Shown: positions 36,027 to 44,729 of the stretch, piece after piece
Layout of the letters: the number at the start of each line of letters is the position of its first letter
Position numbering within the stretch: the stretch's first letter is position 1
NCBI RefSeq assembly: GCF_000738005.1
Contig: NZ_JHAL01000002.1
Location: forward strand, 186,001 to 250,000
DNA length: 64,000 nucleotides
From: Bifidobacterium crudilactis
GTDB taxonomy: Bacteria; Actinomycetota; Actinomycetes; Actinomycetales; Bifidobacteriaceae
Reading direction: 5' to 3'
Notes under the pieces: model-generated
Seen by the model: only the letters and a program-made list of their open reading frames with translations
What the model was told of the DNA's origin: nothing
Databases searched by the model: none
Position numbers and translations under genes: made by a program

Positions 36027-37160
36027 ATGAGTTCCTTGGGAACCAGACTTCGTCATGTATTCGCCAGGGGGGACCGAGACGAGGTTTCGGAGAGTCTGGA
36101 CGACCTCGATGATTCCACGGCGGCGCTGCTCGCCATGTTGCCCACTGCGCCCATCGTGGTGGATGCCACGAACGAGGTGGTCCGGTCGAATCCGGAAGCG
36201 TACCGATTGGGCGTGGTTCGCAACGATGCCATCGTCGAGGCCAAAATACTCGAGGCGATAGAACAGGTGAGAGGCACCGGTGGCAAATGCCATCTGGATG
36301 TCACCACTGAAACGCCTCTTGAGTTCTTGCCTGCACGCGGCGATTCAGAACGACAGTCCTCCGAGCATAGCGAGGTGTCGCGTCCCAACTGGATACACGT
36401 CACGGTCGGGCGTATCAGTGATGCCTTCGTCGTGGTTCTGGTCAATGATGTCAGCGAGCGCATCCGATTCTCTCAAACGCGTGATGCCTTCATCACGAAC
36501 GTCTCGGAGCAGCTCACCAAGCCGATACAGGCGTTGCAGCAGTTGGCATCGCGTCTGGAAAACGGTCAGGAGCCACAGGATGTCATCGCCGATGACGCTC
36601 GGTCGCTGCGCTTGTACTGCATGCATCTGGAGCACACCATCGCCGATCTGATGCTGTTGATCAAAGCGCAGGAACAGATCATTCCCAACGACACCAACAG
36701 GGTCAATCTTCTGCAATTGTCGACCGTCGTGGTCGACTCCTTCCTTCCTCTGGCCGCCCAGCGCGGAATAGAGCTGCGGGTCGCTGGAGACTCCGATATC
36801 AGTGTCAATGCCGATGCGGAACAGATATCCGCGGCCTTGAAGAAGCTGGTGGAGAATGCCATAGGGTATTCGTCCCGAGGAGGTCATGTGAATGTGGCCG
36901 TAGAGCCCGCGAACGACGGCATGCATGCGGTGGTCAGGGTCATCGATCAGGGATGCGGCATCGCCAAGGGGGAGCGGGATAGAATCTTCGAACGTTTCTA
37001 CAGGGGTGAGAACCAGAACGACGAGACCGCAGACGGAGTTGGCCTCGGCCTGGCCATCGTGAAGCATGTCGCGTTGACCCATAACGGCTCGGTTACGGTG
37101 TGGAGCGCGCCGCGTCAGGGGAGCACCTTCAGCCTGATCCTGCCCAAGGCCAGCGCTTAA
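36027..37160 (+). CDS. SenX3/PhoR-like sensor kinase lacking the phospho-acceptor histidine
   Basis: The 377-residue protein has an N-terminal PAS-like region (about 40-145, LPTAPIVVDATNEVVRSNPEA), a HisKA-like dimerisation segment and a complete HATPase domain (KLVENAIGYSSRGG; VIDQGCGIAKGERDRIFERFY; GVGLGLAIVKHVAL). The H-box reads FITNVSEQLTKPI: the expected histidine is E161 and the following glutamate is Q, so it cannot autophosphorylate in the normal way. No membrane helix and no adjacent response regulator are seen, unlike senX3-regX3 pairs. The ATG at 36027 follows CGGAGG. It is divergent from phoU. Confidence 0.85.
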   Translation: MSSLGTRLRHVFARGDRDEVSESLDDLDDSTAALLAMLPTAPIVVDATNEVVRSNPEAYRLGVVRNDAIVEAKILEAIEQVRGTGGKCHLDVTTETPLEFLPARGDSERQSSEHSEVSRPNWIHVTVGRISDAFVVVLVNDVSERIRFSQTRDAFITNVSEQLTKPIQALQQLASRLENGQEPQDVIADDARSLRLYCMHLEHTIADLMLLIKAQEQIIPNDTNRVNLLQLSTVVVDSFLPLAAQRGIELRVAGDSDISVNADAEQISAALKKLVENAIGYSSRGGHVNVAVEPANDGMHAVVRVIDQGCGIAKGERDRIFERFYRGENQNDETADGVGLGLAIVKHVALTHNGSVTVWSAPRQGSTFSLILPKASA

Positions 37161-37197
37161 GCGGGTATTGTTCGCTTACCGGGTTCATACGGTAGGG

Positions 37198-37268
37198 GAT
37201 AACTGCACTAAAAGGACAGCTTTTCGGAGAGAAAATGAGCGAAAAGCTGTCCTTTTAGTGCAGTTATC
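37198..37268. repeat. family A palindromic repeat, copy 4
   Basis: This 71-bp palindrome has arms 37198-37220 and 37246-37268 and lies between the convergent SenX3-like and DUF2530 genes. The loop (CGGAGAGAAAATGAGCG region) is unrelated to that of copies 2 and 3. Confidence 0.92.
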
Positions 37269-37291
37269 GGGCGGGGACCGCGGTGCGGATA

Positions 37292-37546
37292 TTATTCGCC
37301 GAGTCTGCGGTATTCGCTTCGATTGAATCGTTCCCAGCCGAGCAGCAGCAGACCGATGACCACTCCGGCCGCACACACCAGAGCGGGTCCCAGCGTTTCT
37401 ATGCCGGTCAGCCATAATATGACTGCGACAACCAAGGCCAGTGACCATAGCGCGGTGCCGATGACGAAGACCTTTCTCAAATCGACCTGTATCGGTTTGG
37501 GTGATGGTCTGCGTGCCTCTGGTTTGAAGATTGGTGCGAACCTCAT
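37292..37546 (-). CDS. DUF2530 family small membrane protein
   Basis: The 84-residue protein has two membrane helices (VFVIGTALWSLALVVAVILWL and ALVCAAGVVIGLLLLGW) after a basic, proline-containing leader, and ends WERFNRSEYRRLGE. This is the pattern of actinobacterial DUF2530. Function is unknown. It is convergent with the SenX3-like gene and divergent from manA. Confidence 0.75.
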   Translation of the reverse strand: MRFAPIFKPEARRPSPKPIQVDLRKVFVIGTALWSLALVVAVILWLTGIETLGPALVCAAGVVIGLLLLGWERFNRSEYRRLGE

Positions 37547-37655
37547 ACCAGCACCATAGCGCAGAGGGTAACCTTGATTCGAGTTTGGGATGCGGCTTGT
37601 TGTCGCATACCATACGGTAGAAGCTTTAACGCCAGTATTGCAGGAGGGGGACTGC

Positions 37656-39107
37656 GTGTATCGGATTCAGCCTGTGCAGAAACCCTATGCGTGGGGGTCG
37701 CTGGATCGTCTGCAGAGCATGTTCCATCTCGGTGACGAATGTGCTTCAAGGGAGCTTGCCGAGATGTGGTTCAGCGGGCATCGACAGTCTCCTTCAACGG
37801 TGCAGTTGCCTGACGGTTCGTTTCAGGAAGTGCCGACGCTGATTAGGAGGCATCCCGAGCAAATGCTGGGGGAGAATGCATCTCACCTTTTCGGTCCGGT
37901 GATGCCATATCTCTTCAAGGTGATTTCCGCCAGAATACCGCTGTCCCTGCAGGTGCATCCCTTGGATTTTCAGGCGCGTGCGGGTTTCAACCGGGAGAAT
38001 GCGCTGAACATTGCCTTGGATGCTCCCGAACGCTCCTTCAAGGACACCTTGGCGAAGAACGAGATGGTTGTCGCCTTGGAACCGTTTACGGCGGCGGTCG
38101 GATTTGCGCCACCGAACGTGCAGCTCCGGCTCCTTGCATCGGTGCCGCATCCGGTCGCGCAGAGTATGGCGGCAATCCTCGCCGGAAACGCCGAAGCGCT
38201 GGTCGGATTGCCCGAGGCGGAACACCGGCGAGACGTGCTGGATGCGATGATGCCTCTGAGCGCCATCACGTGGCCTGAATCCAGGAAGCGTATCTTCCGT
38301 GCATTCGCTACCGCCATCACCGCGCCCTCCGAGTCCGGCGATGGACTGGAGGCTGCTTTGCGGGGGCTGAGCGAGGGGATGGACCCGCAGGCCTATCCCG
38401 CCATCGACAATGCCTTGCAGGCGGCGAGGGCTTTCCCCGGTGACCCCTCGGTGCTGTGCATGCTCATGACTGAACCTCCGGTGCGCCTTGATGAGGGGGA
38501 GTCGGTGTATATACCGGCAGGTACTCCGCACGCCTACATCCACGGCACCGCTGCAGAGATCATGAACAATTCCGACAATGTGCTCAGGGCGGGAATGACC
38601 GCAAAACACAAGGATATCGGCAATCTGCTCCATAGCCTGAATTGCCTGCCCGGGTCTCCGATAGACCCATCCAATACGCCTTTCGGCATATTGTCCACGC
38701 AGTATCTGGTGACGTACAGACCGCATGTCAATGAATTCATGCTGGCTTACGGGCATGTGGATGATTCCGCCTCTTCCTGGGCGATTGTGGGTCGTCTGGT
38801 GCGTCGCTACGGCGAGCTGCTGCAGCGGCTGCGCCCACAGACGTTGTTGCGGCAGCGTGTCCAGCTGCCCAGGAGTGGACCCAGGGTGCTGCTGTGTACC
38901 GAGGGTGCGATTCGCTGTTCAAGCGCCGAGGAATCTGTCGAGCTGACACAGGGAGAGGCGGTGTTCATCCCCTCCAGTGACGGACGGGTGGAGATTCGGG
39001 CGGCTGAGCATCATGACGATGGTCACGGTTCGGACGAGACGGGGGAGCCGAATGCCATGTCCGACGGCGGCAAGGGTTCGTATCTGCTGGCGTCCACGCC
39101 GCTGTGA
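37656..39107 (+). CDS. manA: mannose-6-phosphate isomerase, class I
   Basis: The 483-residue isomerase interconverts mannose- and fructose-6-phosphate. Zinc-site segments are visible: ELAEMWFSGH, PLSLQVHPL (QxH), then YIPAGTPHAYIHG and the following MNNSDNVLRAGMTAKH, the class-I signature. The cupin C-terminal domain ends in a non-conserved tail. The start is the GTG at 37656 (VYRIQPVQKPYAWGS), directly preceded by CAGGAGGGGG; the frame upstream has no support. It is a single gene, convergent with serC across a strong hairpin. Confidence 0.93.
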   Translation: MYRIQPVQKPYAWGSLDRLQSMFHLGDECASRELAEMWFSGHRQSPSTVQLPDGSFQEVPTLIRRHPEQMLGENASHLFGPVMPYLFKVISARIPLSLQVHPLDFQARAGFNRENALNIALDAPERSFKDTLAKNEMVVALEPFTAAVGFAPPNVQLRLLASVPHPVAQSMAAILAGNAEALVGLPEAEHRRDVLDAMMPLSAITWPESRKRIFRAFATAITAPSESGDGLEAALRGLSEGMDPQAYPAIDNALQAARAFPGDPSVLCMLMTEPPVRLDEGESVYIPAGTPHAYIHGTAAEIMNNSDNVLRAGMTAKHKDIGNLLHSLNCLPGSPIDPSNTPFGILSTQYLVTYRPHVNEFMLAYGHVDDSASSWAIVGRLVRRYGELLQRLRPQTLLRQRVQLPRSGPRVLLCTEGAIRCSSAEESVELTQGEAVFIPSSDGRVEIRAAEHHDDGHGSDETGEPNAMSDGGKGSYLLASTPL

Positions 39108-39169
39108 ATGGTCGCCGGATGCCGTGCTTGCTTCCCTCTTACGGACTCGTGCTCTTCTATTGACACGAG

Positions 39170-39214
39170 ACGGTGGCGCCGGACCGGTCAATGGAGGCCG
39201 ACCGGCGCCACCGT
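39170..39214. terminator. bidirectional terminator between manA and serC
   Basis: A 13-bp perfect stem (ACGGTGGCGCCGG / CCGGCGCCACCGT) lies between convergent genes. No long T tract follows. Confidence 0.65.
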
Positions 39215-39233
39215 AACAGGCGTGTAGGTTCTC

Positions 39234-40376
39234 TCAGAGACGTTCGGCCACATAATCTATGCAGTCGGTGAGCTTTTCGACGTCACTGGGGTCGACAGAC
39301 GGGAACACGCCTATGCGGAGCTGGTTACGACCCAGTTTGCGGTATCCGGAGGTGTCGACGATGCCATTGGCCCTCAGCGAGGCGATGATCTCGCTCGCGT
39401 TGAGCTCGTCGTCGACATCTATGGTGACCACACTGTTGGAGCGTGCCGCAGCGTCCTTCACGAAAGGCTGCGCGAAGGTCGAATGCTCGGCCCAACGGTA
39501 CAGATGCTCGGCTGATGTGGCGCAGCGCTGCGCGGTCCACGTCAAACCGCCGTGTTGATTCATCCACTTCAGCTGCTCGTTCATCAGCGTCAGGGTTGAT
39601 ATCGACGGAGTGTTCAGCGTTTGTTCCTTGCGGGAGTTGGCCAGGGCCGTGCTGAGTGAGAGGAAGGCAGGAACCCAACGTTTCGAGCCTGCGTGCTTGG
39701 CTTCGGATTCCACTCGTGCCGCGCGTTCAATCGCCGCGGGTGACAGGATGGCGAACCACAGCCCACCCTCGGAGCCGAAGGCCTTCTGCAGGGAGAAGTA
39801 GTAGACATCGCATTGGCAGATGTCAATGGGCAGTGCGCCTGCAGCGCTGGTACCGTCGATGACGACGAGCGAACCCTGCTCGGCGCTGCCCGGCACCCGA
39901 ATGATTGGCGCGGCGACACCGGTCGATGTTTCGTTATGCGCCCAGCAATATGTGTCCGCGTCGGGGCAGAAATCCGGAATGCGGTATGTGCCCGGGTCCG
40001 ATTCGAATAGGTACGTGGTGTCGATGAAGGGGGCGTCGGCGGCTTCCTGGGCGAATTTCCGGCTGAATGAGCCGTATACGCCGAATGCGGGGTTCTTCTC
40101 TATAAGGCTTGCACAGGCAATATCCCAGAACGCGCTCGCGCCGCCGTTGCCCAGTACGACTTCATAGCCCTCGGGCAACGAGAACAGGGTGGATAGTCCG
40201 CTGCGTATCGAAGCGACAAGTTGGCGGACCGGCTGCTGACGATGGGACGTTCCGAGCAGTTTCTTCCACTCCTGTGCCAGAGCGTCCACCTGTTCATGAC
40301 GAATCTTGCTGGGACCTGAACCGAATCTTCCGTCTGCGGGTAATAATTCCTCAGGTATTTCCACGCTATTGCTCAT
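39234..40376 (-). CDS. serC: phosphoserine aminotransferase (actinobacterial type)
   Basis: The 380-residue PLP enzyme of serine biosynthesis opens with LLPADGRFGSGPSKIRHEQV and LGTSHRQQPVRQLV, the actinobacterial SerC signature. GNGGASAFWD precedes the cofactor site and the PLP lysine lies in YFSLQKAFGSEGGLW. The C-terminal domain ends GRNQLRIGVFPSVDPSDVEKL. The start MSNSVEIPEE at 40376 fits the family length. The ribosome site is weak, and an ATG four codons upstream (MVLR) is an alternative. It transaminates 3-phosphohydroxypyruvate with glutamate. Confidence 0.93.
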   Translation of the reverse strand: MSNSVEIPEELLPADGRFGSGPSKIRHEQVDALAQEWKKLLGTSHRQQPVRQLVASIRSGLSTLFSLPEGYEVVLGNGGASAFWDIACASLIEKNPAFGVYGSFSRKFAQEAADAPFIDTTYLFESDPGTYRIPDFCPDADTYCWAHNETSTGVAAPIIRVPGSAEQGSLVVIDGTSAAGALPIDICQCDVYYFSLQKAFGSEGGLWFAILSPAAIERAARVESEAKHAGSKRWVPAFLSLSTALANSRKEQTLNTPSISTLTLMNEQLKWMNQHGGLTWTAQRCATSAEHLYRWAEHSTFAQPFVKDAAARSNSVVTIDVDDELNASEIIASLRANGIVDTSGYRKLGRNQLRIGVFPSVDPSDVEKLTDCIDYVAERL

Positions 40377-40766
40377 ACGCAACACCATATCCACACCGAT
40401 GGATTGCATACGCTGCCACAAACCTGCAGGAAGCATGTGAGTAGCCCGGAGGTCCGCATCGCGTATTTGGGCGCGCTGCCCGAAACCTTGCCAGACGCGT
40501 GAATATGACGGGTTGCGTGAAATTTAGACACGCCGAAAAATTTGCAGGCGCGTTGAAAATTGTCGGACGAGTATTCCTTGCTGGTCGGTACTTTGGAATT
40601 TCAGGCTTTTGAGCCTATGTCCATCCTCGGGAAAGGCCTGTTCTCGTCTGTTTCGGTCGTCCTGCATTGGACTTTGCCCAGCATTGCGTTGTAATCTGCT
40701 TTCTTGTGATGGTTGCGTGATGGATGTCACCGACAACCCCATAAACCTGTACAGGAGATTGTTTTT
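40377..40766. other. non-coding region between serC and the CHAP gene
   Basis: The region is 390 bases, divergent and AT-richer than its surroundings, and presumably holds both promoters. A short interrupted hairpin (GGTTG...CAACC, 40711-40738) lies just before the CHAP ribosome site. A c-di-AMP riboswitch was considered because such elements control wall hydrolases, but its core was not found. Confidence 0.45.
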
Positions 40767-41705
40767 ATGACGAATGCCGCGCACCGAACGAGGAGATCCT
40801 CACATGCGCACGCAAGGACTTCGGCTGTGTCATCATTGCGCGCCAACGGCACCAGAGCGGTCTCCAGACGAGCCACTCATGCGGTCGAGACGCTGAATGC
40901 CCTGGATAGTGCTTTGGCCGAAAAGCTCAATGAAGTTGCTCCTCCGTCGAGGAGAGCCATGAGGCTTGCCGCCAAGAAGCAAGCACAGAAAGCGCATTTC
41001 CTTGCCGGAACGGCCATGGCCGCACTGCTGGGCACGGCAGCCACGTCCATCGCCATAGCCTCTCCGAAATCGCAAAGGGCTTCGGCTTCAGGGGAAGTCA
41101 CCAGTTCGGTTATCGCGACGGCTCAGAGCGTTTCGACATCGTCTGCCGCGTCCCGTTCGCAGACCAGAATCGCGCTTGATGAGCAGTCGACATCCGCTGC
41201 CAACGATGGTGTCGAGGGCACCTGGGCGCTGGGCGATACGACAGAAACCACCTCCGATGTGACCAGGGCCAAGGCCGACAACGATGTCGTATCCAAGCTC
41301 CTGGACGTGAACAAAGATGTGCTGCCTTCCGGCTTCAATCCGAACCATGCCACCGGAGACAATGGGAACGCCTACTCCTTCAGCCAATGCACCTGGTGGG
41401 TCTACGTGCGCAGACATCAGCTCGGTCTGCCTGTCGGCTCCCATTTCGGTGACGGGCACCAGTGGGCAAGCTCCGCGCAGGCCCTGGGATACTGGGTGGA
41501 TGACACTCCGCGCAATGTGGGGGACATCATGGTGTTCCGTACGGGTCAGGAGGGTTCCTCCGCGGCCTATGGGCATGTGGCCATCGTCGAGAAAATCAAT
41601 CCCGATGGTTCTGTGGTCACCTCGGAATGCGGGTCGTCATACAACGGACAGACCTTCACGAGGACCTTCACCAACGTTCATGACTTCCAGTACATTCACT
41701 ACTGA
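40767..41705 (+). CDS. secreted CHAP-domain peptidoglycan hydrolase
   Basis: The 312-residue protein has a long basic N-terminal region, one membrane/signal helix at about 75-95 (AHFLAGTAMAALLGTAATSIAIA), a Ser/Thr-rich linker, and a C-terminal CHAP amidase/endopeptidase domain. The catalytic cysteine lies in SFSQCTWWVYVRR and the histidine in YGHVAIVEKI. It would cut peptidoglycan outside the cell, in division or remodelling. The ATG follows CAGGAG. An NlpC/P60 hydrolase gene follows on the same strand, so the two may act together. Confidence 0.9.
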   Translation: MTNAAHRTRRSSHAHARTSAVSSLRANGTRAVSRRATHAVETLNALDSALAEKLNEVAPPSRRAMRLAAKKQAQKAHFLAGTAMAALLGTAATSIAIASPKSQRASASGEVTSSVIATAQSVSTSSAASRSQTRIALDEQSTSAANDGVEGTWALGDTTETTSDVTRAKADNDVVSKLLDVNKDVLPSGFNPNHATGDNGNAYSFSQCTWWVYVRRHQLGLPVGSHFGDGHQWASSAQALGYWVDDTPRNVGDIMVFRTGQEGSSAAYGHVAIVEKINPDGSVVTSECGSSYNGQTFTRTFTNVHDFQYIHY

Positions 41706-42039
41706 GTGGTATCGAGTGCTGTCGAGCGGCACGGTCCGAACCGACTGAGCTCGACCCAGTTTCACCCGTCTGCTATGTATCGATGTCGGCATACGGCCTG
41801 CTTGCACTCTTCCGAGCGGCGGTCTGTTCAGAGGCACTCTCCATGACCGATTCGTTGCCCCTATGAGCTTGCGACAGTTGGTGAGAAGGGTTTTCGATAG
41901 CAGGGTTGGTGATGCTTGAGGTGCGAATATCCGGACAGGGTGTGTTGCGAAGTGATTCCAAGTGTCGGCGCTGAGGGTGCCGACCGATTTCCGGCCCGGA
42001 CTCTGCATTGCAAGATTCGTATGCTATTGTGTGGGATTG
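41706..42039. other. non-coding region between the two wall-hydrolase genes
   Basis: The region is 334 bases with no convincing gene on either strand. A TATGCT about 15 bases before the NlpC/P60 start may be its -10 box. Confidence 0.4.
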
Positions 42040-42795
42040 ATGAAGACCATACGAAAGCATATTGTTATTCTTGCGGCGGTTGCCGTCGCAGGCTCACTAC
42101 TTTCCTTTACCGCGCCCATGGCAAATGCGGCCGATAAGGATGGCGTCACTTCTTCACGCTCGTTCCCGAAAATCAACAAGACCAAAAAAGACCTCCTTGC
42201 GGAGTCGAAGTCGGTTGATGTCGAGTCCGATTCCTCGTGGCTTTCCACGACTATGAGCGTTCCGAAGACCAAGTCAAGCGCCGAGCAGCAGGCCGAGGCG
42301 CAAGCCGCACAGGAGCAGGCCGCGCGTGAGCAGGCCGCTGCCGCCGCCGCGGCTCAGGCATCGGCCGCAAGCCGTAGCCAGACGCGTAGTGCGACGCCGA
42401 GTACGGCTGCCACGACGAACACCACCACGACGACCGTGAACGCCAGTTCCAGCGCCGTAGTGTCCTACGCGGGTCAGTTCGTTGGGGTGTCGCCATATGT
42501 GTACGGAGGCACGAGCCCCACAAGTGGTTGGGACTGTTCGGGCTTCACTCAATATGTCTTCGCTCATTTCGGTATTTCGCTGCCTCGCACATCTGGGGCT
42601 CAGGCATCGGTGGGCACTGCGGTCGGCAGTCTTGCCGATGCGCAGCCCGGTGATTTGATTGCGAACAGCATGCATGTGGGCATCTATGCAGGCAACGGCA
42701 TGGTCGTCAATGCATTGAAGCCAAGCGTCGGCACCGCGTATACGCCTGTACAGTACGCATTCTCCGGAGGCTATTCCATCCGTCGCGTAATGTGA
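42040..42795 (+). CDS. secreted NlpC/P60 endopeptidase
   Basis: The 251-residue protein begins with a signal peptide (KHIVILAAVAVAGSLLSF, cleavage near ANAADKDG). An Ala/Gln/Glu-rich, probably helical linker and a Thr/Ser tract follow, then the NlpC/P60 domain. There, WDCSGFTQYVF holds the catalytic cysteine and MHVGIYAGNGMVV the histidine. It should cleave the peptidoglycan stem peptide outside the cell. The start is chosen for the signal peptide. A family C palindrome lies 20 bases after the stop. Confidence 0.92.
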   Translation: MKTIRKHIVILAAVAVAGSLLSFTAPMANAADKDGVTSSRSFPKINKTKKDLLAESKSVDVESDSSWLSTTMSVPKTKSSAEQQAEAQAAQEQAAREQAAAAAAAQASAASRSQTRSATPSTAATTNTTTTTVNASSSAVVSYAGQFVGVSPYVYGGTSPTSGWDCSGFTQYVFAHFGISLPRTSGAQASVGTAVGSLADAQPGDLIANSMHVGIYAGNGMVVNALKPSVGTAYTPVQYAFSGGYSIRRVM

Positions 42796-42814
42796 CGTTC
42801 CGTAACACTTCTCG

Positions 42815-42880
42815 AAACTGTGCATATTGGCACGCAAGGGCTGGAATTTCCGGTATCTTACGTGCAGATATGCACAGTTT
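42815..42880. repeat. family C palindromic element
   Basis: The 66-bp element has 13-bp perfect inverted ends (AAACTGTGCATAT at 42815-42827, complement at 42868-42880) with further GCACG/CGTGC pairing inside. It lies just after the NlpC/P60 gene. Only one copy was noticed in this window. Confidence 0.75.
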
Positions 42881-42990
42881 TCGCGTTTTGGGGTATTGCC
42901 GAAGGCGCACCTGCCGGATTGTCCGCGCTATTCTAATAAGTGGGTGAACGACGCTCTGTTGCGTTGTTCAAAGACCATAGGGAGGTCGTC

Positions 42991-44061
42991 ATGGTGAATG
43001 ATAAGGCCATACTCGTCGGGGTTGATGGGTCGGATGCGAGTTACAAAGCGACCTGGTGGGCGGCGAATTATGCCAAGCACGCAGGCCTGACGTTGCAGAT
43101 CGTATGCGCGTACTCCTTGCCGAGCTATGCTGCGGTGTCCTTCGACGCCACATACACGGCCCTTGGCGACGATAAGGCCGCGCACAACGATGCACAGGAA
43201 ATACTCTCGAAGGCGAAGGCCATCGCCGATGAACAGGGCGTCGAGGCGACGACGCTGATTGTCACGGGCGACCCCGCCTCGGTGTTCGTCGAATTGTCTC
43301 GCAATTACAACCTCATCGTCATCGGCAACCGCGGCAAGGGCGGTCTTGCCGAACGCTTGCTCGGGACGACGAGTTCCAGTCTTCCGGCTTACGCATACTG
43401 CCCGATTATCGTGGTTCCATACACCGACGATGATGGCAAGCTGATGCATCTCAACAACACGATAACCAAGGTGGCTGTGGGCTCCGATGAGACCCGCTGG
43501 GGTATCAAGGCCTTGGAGATAGCCGCATCCTTCGCCAACAGCTGGGGAGCGGAATTGGATGTGACGCTTGCTGTGCCGAGCATCGATGGCCTGACCGGTT
43601 CCGATTCCGATGAGGAGCACGGCATCATGGAGTCCTATATGGAGGATTTGGATGTGCGCATCAAGCCTTTGCAGGCAGCGTACCCAGATTTGCGTATCTT
43701 CAAGTCCATTGTTCCGGGTTCTGCCGTGCAGGCGCTGACGAAGGCGAGTCACGAGCACGATGTCGTCGTCGTTGGTTCCCGTGGCAGGGGAGGGTTCACG
43801 GGATTGCTGCTCGGGTCGACCAGCCAGGGTCTGCTGCAGCATGCGGTCAGCCCGGTATATGTGGTTCCCAGAAAGTATGTGGAGGCTTCAGAGTCGGGCA
43901 AGACGCCCAATTCTCCTGCCGATGTGCCGATTATGTCGCTTGAGGAAATCAGCGGAGTCCAGCAGGTCGATATTCCCAGTGCGGACGCTCAGCTGGCACG
44001 CGATATCGACGCTATCATCGACCCCTTGCGTCAGGACGACGGGGAAAAGAAGCCGGAATAG
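42991..44061 (+). CDS. universal stress protein with two UspA domains
   Basis: The 356-residue protein contains two UspA domains in tandem (about 5-145 and 160-300). Both keep the ATP-binding pattern G-x2-G-x9-G-S/T: GNRGKGGLAERLLGTTSSS and GSRGRGGFTGLLLGSTSQG. An acidic tail of about 50 residues follows. ATP-binding Usp proteins of this tandem type aid survival in stress; no catalytic role is claimed. The start MVNDKAILVGVDGS at 42991 follows AGGGAGG. Confidence 0.9.
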   Translation: MVNDKAILVGVDGSDASYKATWWAANYAKHAGLTLQIVCAYSLPSYAAVSFDATYTALGDDKAAHNDAQEILSKAKAIADEQGVEATTLIVTGDPASVFVELSRNYNLIVIGNRGKGGLAERLLGTTSSSLPAYAYCPIIVVPYTDDDGKLMHLNNTITKVAVGSDETRWGIKALEIAASFANSWGAELDVTLAVPSIDGLTGSDSDEEHGIMESYMEDLDVRIKPLQAAYPDLRIFKSIVPGSAVQALTKASHEHDVVVVGSRGRGGFTGLLLGSTSQGLLQHAVSPVYVVPRKYVEASESGKTPNSPADVPIMSLEEISGVQQVDIPSADAQLARDIDAIIDPLRQDDGEKKPE

Positions 44062-44103
44062 CTGCATATCCCGATGATTTGGCTCTGCGCGGCACCGGGA
44101 ACG

Positions 44104-44232
44104 ACGTTTGTGTAGGGATCGCCAAGTAGTTGCCGTTCCGGTTCGCGTACGAAAGACCGCGGTTTCGCGCTTCAGCGATTGACGGAGGGGAATGAATACT
44201 CCCTGTCTTGAAAAAAATCCCTACACAAACGT
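44104..44232. repeat. family B inverted-repeat element, copy 2
   Basis: The 129-bp element has perfect 16-bp inverted ends (ACGTTTGTGTAGGGAT at 44104-44119, complement at 44217-44232). An AGTAG follows the left end by five bases, as in copy 1. It lies between the convergent Usp and OsmC genes, next to the OsmC terminator. Confidence 0.85.
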
Positions 44233-44238
44233 AAAAAA

Positions 44239-44291
44239 AGACCGTGGGCGGCGACATTGAGTGAGAACTTCAATGTCGCCGCCCACGGTCT
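44239..44291 (-). terminator. intrinsic terminator of the OsmC gene
   Basis: A long stem (AGACCGTGGGCGGCGACATT and its complement, small GTGAGAA-type loop) is followed on the minus strand by a seven-base T run. It also lies downstream of the convergent Usp gene. Confidence 0.85.
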
Positions 44292-44315
44292 CTGGCGATA
44301 TCTGAACGCTCTGAA

Positions 44316-44729
44316 TCAGTGGCGGACGGTGACCTGCATGCGCACAGGGGTCTCGCGCTCATAGGTGTGCTTGACCGTGCAGGCTTTGTCGATATGCCTG
44401 GTGACGCGTTCCTTGAGCTTTTCCGCATCCTCGTCGCTCAGACCGGCTTCGCTGGCATCCACCGTGACCTGTTCGGTGAACGCCAGATACGCGTCGTCGT
44501 CGGCATCGTAGTTGCCGTCGATGACGACATGGGCGCCTGCCCCTTTGCCGAGGGCGTTTTCCACGGCGAAATTGCTTGACAATGCCGCGCAGGCACCGAG
44601 AGCGACCTTCATCAGATCTCCGGGAGTGAACACCCCTTTGCCTTTACCGAACTTGAGATGGGCGCCATCCTCGGAAAATGCATCCCAGGAACCGTCCTTG
44701 TTGCGTTCGACCCATAGCCTCTTGCCCAT
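44316..44729 (-). CDS. OsmC/Ohr-family peroxide-detoxifying protein
   Basis: The 137-residue protein has the OsmC fold, with its two redox cysteines in ALGACAALSS and DKACTVKHTYE. GKGVFTPGDLMKVALGACA is typical of this family, which reduces organic or fatty-acid hydroperoxides. Such a protein would be useful where pyruvate oxidase makes hydrogen peroxide. It is a single gene, divergent from thyA. Confidence 0.88.
   Translation of the reverse strand: MGKRLWVERNKDGSWDAFSEDGAHLKFGKGKGVFTPGDLMKVALGACAALSSNFAVENALGKGAGAHVVIDGNYDADDDAYLAFTEQVTVDASEAGLSDEDAEKLKERVTRHIDKACTVKHTYERETPVRMQVTVRH

Noticed and set aside
40437..40766. Possible c-di-AMP riboswitch upstream of the CHAP hydrolase gene
   Set aside because: Such riboswitches control wall hydrolases in actinobacteria, but the conserved core segments were not found; only a weak hairpin near 40711-40738 is present.
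41773..42060. A 95-codon minus-strand frame between the two wall-hydrolase genes
   Set aside because: No ribosome site, unusual composition, and it runs into the start of the NlpC/P60 gene; it is more likely non-coding.
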